The notes beneath the pieces were generated by a model. It had not been told where the DNA came from. It was given only the letters and a program-made list of their open reading frames with translations, and made no database searches. Shown here piece by piece: positions 36,743 through 48,698 of a DNA stretch of 64,000 nucleotides (its first letter is position 1; each line of letters opens with the position of its first letter). The position numbers were made by a program, and so were the translations under genes. The DNA is taken from positions 1,059,493 to 1,123,492 of the forward strand of contig QAOA01000393.1 in NCBI GenBank assembly GCA_003255065.1. The letters are read 5' to 3'. The DNA comes from Cercis canadensis. Its lineage: Eukaryota; Streptophyta; Magnoliopsida; Fabales; Fabaceae.

Positions 36743-39700
36743 TCAGCATTTGGTATTATGTCAGAATCATAGGTTTTATTAATTTTATCTATAAAAAGTA
36801 TATATAATTGAATAATGGGGGGGATTCCCTTTGTATGATGGACTCATAATTAATACCATGTAGTAGATCTCCTATTGGAAAACCTAAATGTTGCTAGTTC
36901 AGGTTCTTCCGTAAGTAATGCTTGCTGTAGTTCCATTAATATGTGTAGGTTCTTTCACATGTTTGTCACTAAAAGCTTATGTATATCAGTTATTTCTCTG
37001 GTGAAGTACTGTATATTGTATACCCAATCACATATGTCTAGTCGTGTACTTTTACTTTTACACCTTGTCTCATTGCTTTCTCTCTCTCTCTCTCTTTCTC
37101 TCTCTATTGGACAATATTTATGGATGACGATGTCTGAACAAAGACAAATTAGGTCGTACACACATGGTCAACTCCTCGTAGGGACTTGATGCCAAAGTGC
37201 CCTTAAATGTGACCTAGATAGGGTGCTAGCTAGTTAAGGCTGTTCTGGCGGCTATATGACATAACACACTTAGTGATGTGATAAGAATTAATTAAAGTTT
37301 AAAGCACCTACGTGAACTATCTTGGGATTGAAGAAAAATTGTCTCAAGATTCCCCGGCATTGATTAGTAAAATTTGTTTGGGCTCAGCTCCTTTAGCTTC
37401 TTAGAAAATGCAGCTTAACAGTTGTTTCGCCTAAAATTGGAGAGCTGGGAGTAAAACTAAACATACTCTAACACTCATCTTTCTCTCTCTCTCTCTCTCT
37501 TATCTTTTTCAATTCCACAAGGATGGAAAATACAATTTCAAAGAATATCACTGTTAAATTACTTTTGAAGTGGATGGAATTTTGTAAGGGTCCATCCTAT
37601 CTTTCACATTTGCTTTCTCGGGAGAAATTAAATCTTGCTTCTAAAATGGTCTAACTTTTTGAAAAAGAGAGAAAAACAAAAGGCCACTTCCAATCTAAAG
37701 GAAAGAAAGAAAAAAAAAGAAAGCGATTGAAAATCCTAGCCAAAATTGAAACATGGAGAAGGTGCAAGAAATGGGACTCGTCATAAAAGCAAGACTTAGC
37801 AAAGTCAATCTGATTTTTTTTTTCTGTTTTGTTCTATTTACATTCCATAGTAGTGAAATTGCAATTTTTGTTTCCTTTTTCAATTGATGTTCGATGAGTC
37901 AATTGTCACATCTTTGTTAGGATTATTATTAGGCTTTTTGTTGTATTAAAAGGCTTGCAACACAAACTAAAGCGTGGAAGTCACTGTTGTGAGAATTGCT
38001 TTGAAAGTTGAGACAGTGATAGATGACCTTTAGAAATAAAGATACCAAAACATTTTAACACAAGCACAATCAAGTTAATTTTATAAAACTATCATTGTGG
38101 TCACAGCAATAACCTAGTGGTGATTACTGCATTCACTGTCTAAAGCTGAGATTCTGATTAAAATCCCCTTTATTGAGTAATTATTGTTAACATCAAAAGG
38201 CAAAAAGAAAATATGATTAGAAGATTTTCCTAACATTATTTTCGATGGGTAAGTTGATCATGTGTACATATGGAACTTTCCAGAGATACTAAACTCAGGC
38301 ATAGCCCCTTTCAATCATAAGCTGATTTAATACATCAACAACCTCTCTCTCTTTTTTTTTTTTTTACTGTGTTCATATATCATGAATCACATGATACAAT
38401 TACCTTTCTTTTTCCGGTGAAGTGATATAATTACCTTTCAATCGGGGGGGACTTGTGCATGGACTTTGTGTTGAAAGCAAAGAGAAAGTTTTGAAGGCAC
38501 CGCGTTTCCCCAATAATTTAAGGGCCCAGAATTTACTTTGGAAATGAACTCTGCGTTCAGTGGATCTTCAGAGACATTGCTTTGCTTGATGACTGTAAAT
38601 GGCCCTTGTTTCCTGTCCAATCAGTTTTGGAAAATTCAGAATCTGTTTGCTGTGGCTATTTTTTATTTTCATTTTCAGTAAAAGTATAAAACAAAACCTG
38701 AAAACGTATTTGTTTCAATAAATTAATAAGAAATGTTTTTATCGAAAACATTTGGAAATATTTTCCTAAAATACACTAAAAAATGAAAACGTCACATACA
38801 CGTTTCAAGCGTTTCTACTTATGACCGGTGAGAATCTTGTAGTTCAAGAAAAAAATAGAAATGCATTTTAAAAAATGAAAACTAAAAATAAAAATATAAA
38901 AATATTTCCAAAAGCAAAGACACCCTAATTTTCTTATGGGCCATGCTCAAGAGTACTGTGTTTTTTCTTCGTAGGGAACCAGGCAAGACAGAAAGAAAAG
39001 AGAATAAAAGCTACGTTTTCCACACTTCATTGCACACGTATCTAACAGAAAGATTCTAAATCCCCTTTAACCATCTTTAATTTTCTCTTTTTTAGGTGAA
39101 AAGGGATTACAAATTTCAAGACCCTCGATCAGTAAGATAAAAGCAAGATCTCTAATAGAAGCTTTGATTAATCTCAGCTCCTCCTTAACTTCAGTAAGAT
39201 CTGTTACTATAAATTTTAACAATGTAAGGAAGAATAATGAGTTTAGCAGTACTCCATTCAATTTTATCTCATTCTCGTATATCTCTGGATTCTCCACTGT
39301 TAAGTATTAATTACCTATATATCTATCACACTTTCTAATTTAATTACCTAAGATGGGACCTACCGAACACGCAAACTGTCAGACTAACAGCTGTCGTTTG
39401 CTTCTCAAATTTATTGTTTGCTTTTCAGATTTTCCTCTACGTGACCGCATTGTCAAACTTTTTTCCATTCCAAATTCTGCCTCCATTTTGAACTTTCTAA
39501 GTGTTAGTTTTTTACAGAGAAAATTGTCCCACTTTTGTTAATAATATCTATTAATCTAATACTATTTAATTGTCAATCCTAAACAACATTTATTAAGCAT
39601 CTAAAAAGAAATAAAATTCTTAAAATCCAAGAGTAGACATGCCAACTATCAGTCAACGTATCCAATGAGAACACGTCAGCTAGAGTGTCCAATAAGCCCC

Positions 39701-40169
39701 ATTTTGCATAAGGTTTTTTTTTTAATTTTTAATTTTTTAAAAACTGTAATATTTAAGTAATTAAGTTAAAAAAATATAATAAATGTGTAAATTTGTTGCC
39801 AAATTATAATATTCAAATCAATGAGCTGGTTGAAGACCCACTGGACCAATACCATTGCCCACTACTGGACATAAAAGTAGAGTAAACGAATCTCAAATTC
39901 ATAGGCATTCAGTGAAGAACACTGGAATTACAAATTAGTGCAACAATTGATAAGAATCTCTCACATGCATATTGGACAATTAACAGAATCTTAAAAGCTA
40001 AATACATCATGGTCCCCTAAAAAAATGCTGATACAATCTGGCGTTCAGCCCCTCAAGAGGGCACTTCAGGTTTCACAGTTCGTCCTGTTTTGCCAGGTCT
40101 TATGAAGTGCGGTAAGTTTCTAAAGTGAATCCTCAGCTCCAATAAACATGGGCAACAACATCAGAAATA
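36743..40169. other. Intergenic region between MYB and bL34m genes
   Basis: AT-rich with CT dinucleotide tracts (about 37078-37105 and 37483-37500). The sequence at about 39720-39830 resembles part of the inverted-repeat element at 43045-43545. I see no gene. Confidence 0.6.
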
Positions 40170-42884
40170 CTAAGCTGTAATCCTTGATCGACCCTTAGCT
40201 ATTCTTCGAGCAATGACTCTTCGGCCACCCCTGGTTGCCTTGCTGCTCAAGTGAAAGGAAAATCATGTCATTCACATCTGCACAGGTTTGTTTCTGGTAT
40301 TGCTGATTTGAATTAGTACATCAGCAATACATATAAATTTAACGGTTCTGTTCTATTCTACAGCTAATTCATAATCATAAACGAGAATGCCAGACATTTT
40401 GTAAAGACATGAAGGCAGGCCCATGACCATTTACACGGCACATACCTATATGGTCCAGCGAGGAAACATCTCCGTTTAGTTTCAGGTAATAAAATGAAGC
40501 AAATGGTCATTGGGCCGAATGGCAGTGCACTAATTTTGCCAGGTCATAGTGTAAAGTTCCATGCCCTATCAGCCAACCTTTTTTATAATGCCAATACTAT
40601 GCCAAAATCCAAGTGACCAAAGTCTAGAGATGAAGGCACTAAAAGAAAAGATGATATTCAATGAGGTGCTACATTCTAAGCAACCATATGTATCACATTC
40701 AGGCAATAATTTTTTAATTTTTATTCATCTAAAAGATTCTGCAATATGCTTTATAAGCAGTAAGAGGTAAGATGTTATTATAAGCAACCCTCTGATTCCT
40801 TCAAAACCCTTGCATATGCGTCATATATAGGCCTTCACACAGAGTATCTTAAAGCATGGGGACATTCTCCAAAAGAAATACAATTTATTCAAGTTTACAA
40901 TCTTGGAGAAGAAATAAAGGGGTTAAATGGTCTTCTTTCTCATGGCAAAGCAGTAATGCAGGTGAAAATTAGAGATTTACCGAGCGAAAAATCCATGATT
41001 CCTCTTTCGCCGGATAAGGCTAGGTTGGAATGTCCTTTTTGGAAATAAGAGCATTGGCTCATCATCATTACCTGCAGAACAATGAAACATATTCAGTAAA
41101 AAACCCAGAGGAGACAAGCTCAGTTACTAGATATTTTAAGGAACACCATCTCATTTTTGAGCGTTGGCTAGTATGGGAAATATATTTTTTCAACAGAATG
41201 TAAGCATGCCCTGACAATTTGAGTATCATAAAAATCAAATGCAAGCCATATCAAGAAGGCAAAAGTATGCCCTTCATAGCCAACTACAGCCACATGAAGG
41301 ATTGACAGAACCAACAAAACCAGGGCTGAGAAACGTATTTCTAATTCTAGAAGATGTTCCAGAATTCTGCCCCATCAACTCTTCAAATCCATGATACATA
41401 AACCTGAAGGAAAACCCTAATCAGATTAGAAGATCTCCTCCATCTCCGTTTAGATTATAAATTTCCAGATAAACCAAAAAAGCCAGCCATAATTCAGTTG
41501 TCCACTTTGTTATGCTTCCCCATAACAAAGCTCCAAGAAGTTTAAGTACACATCAGTTTAGCATAAGATATTAAAGGGAAAAGATTGATATTTTCTCCCT
41601 GAGGCAATAAAATCGAACTAATAGCACTAACTTGTGTTCATTTCTTACATACTACACTACAATTTGCAGTTTTGCACCTTGGATCTTCCAGACGGGGTAG
41701 TAACTTCTCCAGTCCATTTAAATAAATTTAGTGATTGAAGAAAGTAACTTTACATCCCAGAAAAGAATCATGAAAAATGACATAGCAACTCAATGCATTT
41801 CAATTTAGGCAAAATGAGTTATAATTTGTATTTTAAATCAATACCTATTGCTCCACAATCCAGATCAAGTGGCATACTACCTTCCCATTCCTCTTTCTTT
41901 CTACCACCAGAATCCTCCCTCAAGGCACATTTGTCTTAGGGAAATTTTATTGAGACGAATAATAGCCTGAGCAAAAGTCTGAACACCCGAACAACAGTCT
42001 CATTATGAGCTGCATCATCATTTTGGCACTTGGGATCACTAAGCGGTTAATCATAAGTTTAACCATCAGGATCAACATGGTATGTTGAAAATATTCATTA
42101 TGTGACATTGTGACCTAAAATGGTTATATAGATTATGAGTTCAATTAAGAGGGGAAGTGAGCATTTAGCAAGTGAAGACATTTATCCCTAACAAGCACAA
42201 ATCAATGGAACAGCTTCACAGTTCTAAGCCAACATAGTGCACAGCTATATCAACAAAAATCTCTTGAAACAAAAAATAATTTACCGAGTACCGACACAAA
42301 CTCGTCAAAAGAAATAGCTCATCTACCACTGAAGACCAAATTGTTAGATAGAACACACGCTTCCTTCTCCTTTCTTTCTTCAAGGAGCTCAAACGCATAC
42401 AGAAATCCACTAACCCATCATTTTCTTACCGAGGAAAAATTTATCAAACCAAAGAATACAGAATACCATCTGCACTTACACCTACAATTTCTCAGCCAGT
42501 ATTCATATTATTCACATAAAAAGGGGGGAAATGAATGCTTTTATACAAATTACAAAAAAAAATCAATATCGCGGATATCAAAATAAGTGAAGAGAAACAT
42601 CAGGGATAGAGAACAAGAGTGTTACCATCAGGTAAGAATAATCGGATAGAAGGGAGGCCACATGGGTACAGGAATCCTTCATAGGTTAACTTCTTCATCG
42701 GTTCAGCATCGTTTTGTTGCAACTGGAGAGAACTTGGGAGCTTAGAGATGGATGGGAATAGCTTGGGAGTGATTTCGAGGCTATGAGATGCAATTTGGTG
42801 ATTCGAATGGCTTTGGTGAAGAAACGAATTTGATAACCGATTCAACAAGGAAGCTCCAGTTCTAAGAAGAGTTTTCGACGCCAT
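40170..42884 (-). CDS. Mitochondrial large-subunit ribosomal protein bL34m
   Basis: Ribosomal protein bL34 of organelle type, with a long N-terminal extension suited to mitochondrial import. Three exons (5' to 3': 42626-42884, 40981-41071, 40170-40242) give 140 codons plus TAG. Residues 1 to about 40 (MASKTLLRTGASLLNRLSNS onward) are rich in Ser, Arg and Leu and almost lack acids, as in a mitochondrial presequence. The bL34 core is the last 45 residues, KRTFQPSLIRRKRNHGFFAR followed by KATRGGRRVIARRIAKGRSR and ITA. It is cut by an intron after the FFAR codon's second base. FLYPCGLPSIRLFLPDGN just before the core occurs in plant mitochondrial homologues. A telo-box (AAACCCTA, 42911-42918) sits 27 bases upstream of the ATG, common for translation genes. 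Confidence 0.9.
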
Positions 42885-42910
42885 TTCTATGGAAATCCAA
42901 AAACTTTCCT

Positions 42911-42918
42911 AAACCCTA
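42911..42918 (-). promoter_or_regulatory. Telo-box near the bL34m start
   Basis: AAACCCTA on the plus strand lies 27 bases upstream of the bL34m ATG. Telo-boxes are enriched near the transcription start of plant ribosomal and translation genes. The role here is inferred from motif and position. Confidence 0.5.
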
Positions 42919-44490
42919 GACCCTACCAGGTTTCGGCAGTTCCCTTTACGATTTGCAGATTATGAATTTGGTTTTATTCAAAGTATTATTAGAAGGTGCT
43001 TAATGTGAGAAGAAAAGACAATTGAATTTGGTTTTTTTCGACTCTGTAATTCAGAAATAAATTTATTTATTTATTTATTATACTTTTTAAATTATTTATT
43101 TAAATATTATATTTTTTATAAAAAAATTATAACATATAAAGACCATCAAATATATGAAATCTCATGTAGTGTGTCTTTATTAAACACGTCACGTGGGATA
43201 TGGCGTGTTTACGTGGTGTTTACGTGATGTCAGCAACAAGAAAAAAGAGAAGGTGTTGTGGGTGGGCCCATGCCATTGGGATGAAAGAGGGAAGAAAGAA
43301 AAAATGAAAGAGAATATAAGGTGTTGGGTGGGTCAAAGCTGTCAGGATAAAAGTGGGAAGAAAGAGAAGATGAAATGATATCAAATATGGATACGCTAAA
43401 TCTTAAGCGGCGTATCCTTATTGGACGTGTCACATGGGATTCACATAGTAAAAAAAAAAAAATTAAAAAAAATATAATATTTAAGTAAATAATTTATAAA
43501 ATATAATAAATAAGTAAATTTATTTTTGAATTGTAATATTTGAGTCAAAGAACCTTGAATTTGAGTTAACCGAGCTAGCTCAATTCATAAAGATCCAAAT
43601 ACTTGTAAGACAAGTACTATAAATTTTTAATGAAACTTATTACATGTCCTGATCTTGAAAAAAATATAATTTTCGCTCAACTTAAATTTTTATTACTAAA
43701 AAATAAAAGACAACTCAATTCCAAACATAAGAGATTTCAATTTGATGTCTTTCATACCATATAAAATGATGAAAATATCGTAGAAAAACTCCTAAAAGCT
43801 TCTTTAATGAAAATGTGTCAATTGCATATAATATAGTAATATTCCCTCTTTCAGAAGTTCATATACTTTATTCATTTAATTATTTTAACTTGGAACTTTT
43901 ACACAGCATTAGTTATAAACAAAAATTGTCCTCCATGAGCTCCTACTATTGATTTCTTCCTTTCAGGCTAAATACAAAACATTTCCATCACCGAATTAGT
44001 ATGAAAAAGAAAATTTAACAAATGAGTTTTGAAGTCTCAACAAGAAGTGGCTGTTGATAGTCTGATTTATTTCATCACGGCTGCATCATGAACAAAACTG
44101 CTAGAGATATATCAGCAATAAGTAAGCACCAACCCAAGTTTAACTATCTTCATACAGAGAATTATGTGGAAAAATACAACTGCTCCACAATTTTACTACT
44201 AATTGAAGTTACAAACAGACTTCACGGCATTGTTAAAACTTAAAATATGCCTAAGATTACAAGAAGCATTTGCTTCACATCAGAAATACGTAACCAAAGG
44301 AACTGAAACAATGAAAAAAGGGAATTAAAAAAAAAATGTTACACGAAAAAGAACAGAGTACATATTGAAATCAACTATTTAATTGGTGTAACTACCCCTT
44401 CGCCTCCCTCTTTGATTAAAAAAGGAAGATAAAAGAAAAGAAAGAATTATCATAACTCCCAAATGTACACAATCATACAGGACTTGTAGT
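42919..44490. other. Intergenic region between bL34m and SurE genes
   Basis: Contains the inverted-repeat element at 43045-43545 and otherwise AT-rich sequence. The last part towards 44490 is likely the 3' UTR of the SurE-type gene. No coding exon is seen. Confidence 0.6.
43045..43545. mobile_element. Foldback element with tandemly repeated interior (putative)
   Basis: The left arm at about 43045-43120 and the right arm at about 43465-43545 are inverted, closely similar AT-rich copies over about 75 bases (TATAATATTTAAGTAAATAA in the right arm; its near-inverse in the left). The interior holds two direct imperfect copies of a GGTGTTG(T)GGGTGGG block (about 43249 and 43320, each followed by GGGAAGAAAGA). 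It also holds two direct copies of TTATT-ACGTGTCAC-TGGGAT-like sequence. Ends and target duplication are not defined. Confidence 0.5.
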
Positions 44491-47400
44491 TTATTGTTCA
44501 CTGTGAAGCGCAGCAGATATCCAATCAGAAGCTGCCGTTTGAATATCCGTCTCAATATGAGTAGAAAGAGATAGGGGTGTTACTGCAACCTGTTTCCAAA
44601 TATCAAACATCAACACATTAGCTTAAAGATTGATAGAAATTTTTTTCACTTTAGATAATTAAACTATTTAAGATAATTCAATGCTCCAACTTACAAATCC
44701 ACTTTCAAGTGCTCTGTAATCCAAATCATCATCTACATCTTCGTGCTCCTTATCCAGAAACTGCGAATACAAGGAGAGTATGGCGAAGATCATTTCTAAG
44801 AAAACCCAAATCATTTTGTTGCCATACAAGTATAACAACAAAATGCAATGAAGTGAAAATAGCAGCCTTACTCATTTGTGACAAGTGCAATATGTAGAAA
44901 CACATACTTCAAATATATCTCTTAAGAAACTGGAGACAACTCAAGAAAATAAACTTACACCTCTATAATAACATCCTCTCTGCTATCTTTCATACTTCAT
45001 AGAAAAACAGATTAACTTCAGTATTAACAGGATTCTCACAAGATGATGGAAACCTTAATAAAGGATTTCCGTCTTTTCCTCTCTCTTATTTACCTCTAGT
45101 CTGAAGTACTTCTTCACCCTGCTGGAAGATTTTCCTGCAGCTCCAATTGATTCAACAATCTCCAAATTCTTTTTCTGTGTAGTCAACCGACGAGCTGCAC
45201 CCTAAAGTATACAAAGATGATAAATATTGCAATATAAGCATCAATGAATGCATTAGATCCCTTCACATCACACAGAACATGAACATGTAATATGAAGTAT
45301 GCAGGACACTTACTGCAGCAGAGGCATCTCGGCCAAGCTGTGCAAGCTGAAGGCCAAGGCCTTGTTGGTTGGCCAAGAAATGACCAGGAGGATAGCGGCT
45401 GGTTGAAACAGCTAGCCAGTTTGGAGTGGATCTCCACATACTTTGCTTTGTCAATTTAAAACCCTGTCAGTAAAACAATGACAACACATCCATATAGAAA
45501 ATAAGTCCACAGGGAAATAAACTACAACGAAATATTATGCATATTAAAATCTGGCAAAAAATAGTTACTAAATTAACAAGCTCAAAATCAAACAGAATAT
45601 AAGGATAATGGAATTCAAATGAAACCTCTAGTTGGAAAAAGACAACAGGATAAACAAGCATAAAATACTCAAGCAGCATAGCTCAATTGATAAAATTTAT
45701 CAGGAATTTCCAGGATCAATCCATCAAGCTTGACCATAAGTACAGGCAGTAATTGGCATGGTCAATCCATCAGCCACTTATTGGGAGCATTTCTTAGCTT
45801 GCATTCAGTGAGATCCCGAGTTTCTTGATAGATAATAAAGCTAATTTTCTTAAAGGTAATGTCAATGAAAACAGCTAGGCATTACCACAATGTCAATCCA
45901 AAGTTTAATTGTTCAATTGAAATTGAAGAAAACTGTACTACCACCACATATTATCAGCACATCAATCCTTTCTACCCACTGAACTCTATTGAGGGTTTCC
46001 CTCATATACTGCTCCAAAAGTAGCAAAGTTCCTAGGCATCCATCCATTAATGCTGTAGTTTTAATACAGGTTGTTAGTTATACAACCTTCATTCTCCCTT
46101 AAGATGGATAAAGTATATTTAAGATACATGTTGTTCAAGATTAAACAGCCTGCTTTCATATGATAGCACCCCCTTACATTCCCCAGAGTCCAGATGTGCA
46201 TCTCAATATATAGGGTCATTTGAAGATCAAATTTAGATGTCAAAGAATCCATAATGCTTTTTTCTTTTCCTTTCAAACAAATTCAGGATAATATAATTGC
46301 GTACTAGCAAATTTTCAGCCCTTCTCAAGTTGTATATGTCAAACTGAAAACTTATCCCCAGTTCTAAATAAAACTTCACTAAAGTCCAACAATCCCAAAA
46401 CAATAACAGAAGGCATCTCTTAGCTTCTTACATGTCCCAAATATAATATTTACCGAAAAGAAAACCTTTCATCTTCCCTTTTCTTACATTACCCCAATGC
46501 ACTTACATGTTCAAAATATAGTTATGTCAACTTTCATTATAACAAAAGCTAAATCTCCCCCTTGTATGTGTGTAAGCGTGCAAGAGAGAGAGAGTTGTTG
46601 AAAGCAAAAGCCAAAAGCAAAGTGCTAGCACCTGAAGAGCTGAATGCAAAGATGAGATCAACAGTGAAGAAATTGAAAATTGATTACCAGACAAGAATCT
46701 CATAGAGACTAGATTTTGTACAATACATGGCCTAAAATATTGAGCATTCCCATAATATAGTAAAATGCTTGAACAAGTTATCCATATTATAATAAAATTT
46801 GCAGACCTTGTTACTCAAAGGAGATGTGGGAATTTCTATATTCAGAGAGCAGCTTTTGGGAAAAGTTTCCTTTTCAATGTCCCTGATAGCTGCATTTATT
46901 AATGGTAAACATACTGCTACTGCATCCTTGAAATCTGTTTCTTGACTTTCATCCTTTTTCCTACAAAAGGATATCATACCAATTATAACCACCACTAGGA
47001 AAACACAGCTCAAACTCAATACGACAAATAATCATCGACATACCAATTCAATGATATTGATAATGATGGTACACCACATAGTAATGCCTCTCTAGCTCCA
47101 GCAACAACACCAGAGTAGAACCTGATGTATCCCAAAGAATGAGATAAAGTATGTTCCCACTAATTCTGGATTTATATACAGAGTTTTAAATTAAACCACG
47201 AAATGAAATATACTTCCCATTTTTCATTGTTTTTGGAGGGGGATGGATTGTGTACTAACTTAGATTCAAAAGTTTAGCTCTATGTAGTAAGTGAACAACT
47301 TACATATGATGGCCACAGCTTGATCCCCGGTTAATGCCACTAATAACCTGAAATTTTGTCATAAATCTTCAGCACTTTGTTTATGAAATTATGGCAATTT

Positions 47401-48604
47401 CCACAAGCATAATCTTGTCAATTGTACTATATAAATGCTAACCAGCATAGGCTTTGACCACGAAAACAAGGCCCCAGATAATGCTAGTGAAACACAATCC
47501 ACAGGAGTTCCTGAATTATAAATTAGAAAAGAATAAGAAACTAATTCAATTATACACCCACATAAAGATTAAGAATTCTCCATGCACAGAAATATAAAAA
47601 TCAATAGGTAAATGTATCAATTTCCTATAGATGAGGATGATGATATTTTGAGACACAATTAGAGTTAGACCATTGAATCCACATCAGATATGTACTAAAT
47701 CTTACATAAACATGAGGATACAAAAACACGAACAAGCAGAGAGAAAAGGTGACAAATAGAAATTATCAACTAAGTTAAATTCACCAAAATACATAGATAC
47801 CAAACAAATTCAAACCCAAATCAAATGAAATCTGATCACAACCCACTCTTGTTCTTGTGGAGATCATGGAAGGGGAAAATATAAGTGAAAAAGATGACTT
47901 GCATACCTGAAACCTGAAAGGCAGTGGCACCATTAATTTCAGCAAAACTTGCTTCCACCGTTTCTCTAAGAGTTACAGAGTGCCCCGAAACCGATTTGTC
48001 CCTAAAGCAACCATTTTATGAACTAACAAATTACAAAGATATCCCAGATTCAATAACAACACAAGGGATGTACACAGCAGGAAAATTCCAGAAGTTGAAC
48101 AAATGATGGGGTATATAGAATAGAAGACACGAAAATATAAACCAAATAGAAAGAGAACCCACAGATTGAACCGGGGAAATGTGTGCGAGGAAAACAGAAT
48201 GTGAAAATTTAATGAATAATCTAACAAAACCCAGATAGAAAGATGAGGAATTTTGAGAGGACAAATGACAGAATAGATAAATAAATCAAGATAGAGAAAA
48301 CCCACGATTGAGGAACGCAGACATGAACATTGTAAAGGCCTTCCTGAACAAGAGCTTCAACGAGGCATGTGAGGCCAGGGGAATCAATCCCATCACTATT
48401 AGTGACCAGAACAATAGGCTTGGAACTATCTATGGCCTCCGGAGTAGAAGAAGAAGAGGGCTCTGCTGCAGGTTCAGCAATGTCCTTAGATGGGTCACTT
48501 TCACCTTCAGCTTGTTGAGCACCTTTCCTGCTGAGCAGCACTTCCTGGAGATTAGACACCAACCCAGGAGGCATCAAGTTGTTCTTCATAGAAGTAGAAG
48601 TCAT
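44491..48604 (-). CDS. SurE-type 5'-nucleotidase/phosphatase
   Basis: SurE-family metal-dependent nucleoside monophosphatase. Ten exons (5' to 3': 48306-48604, 47907-48001, 47443-47510, 47304-47347, 47044-47121, 46807-46960, 45314-45463, 45094-45201, 44695-44760, 44491-44589) give 386 codons plus TAA. The catalytic domain starts near residue 64 with KPIVLVTNSDGIDSPGL, matching the SurE metal motif, where most bacterial enzymes read TNDDG. GHSVTLRE, TPVDCVSLAL, VISGINRGSSCG and HHMFYSGVVAGAREA follow, all typical of SurE. The plant form carries a Ser/Glu-rich N-terminus of about 60 residues and a C-terminal extension ending SDWISAALHSEQ. The start at 48604 is the first ATG in frame (MTSTSMKN). 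A telo-box lies upstream at about 48690. Subcellular location is not evident. Confidence 0.93.
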
Positions 48605-48689
48605 GGGCAAAAGATTCTGGGAAGAGAAAGAGAATGATGATGGATAGGGTCAGAGAGAGGAATTAGGATAGGTAGGAATGGAAGATTCA

Positions 48690-48698
48690 AAACCCTAG
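48690..48698 (-). promoter_or_regulatory. Telo-box upstream of the SurE gene
   Basis: AAACCCTAG on the plus strand lies about 86 bases upstream of the SurE ATG, the usual distance for these boxes. A role is inferred only. Confidence 0.4.

Noticed and set aside
38100..38170. tRNA-derived SINE-like sequence (CCTAGTGGTGATTAC ... GATTCTGATTAAAATCCC)
   Set aside because: It has only weak resemblance to A and B boxes, no poly(A) tail and no target duplication.
45671..45725. tRNA-like sequence (TAGCTCAATTGATAAA ... GGATCAATCC)
   Set aside because: It cannot be folded into a full cloverleaf by eye and lies in a SurE intron; at most a degenerate SINE trace.
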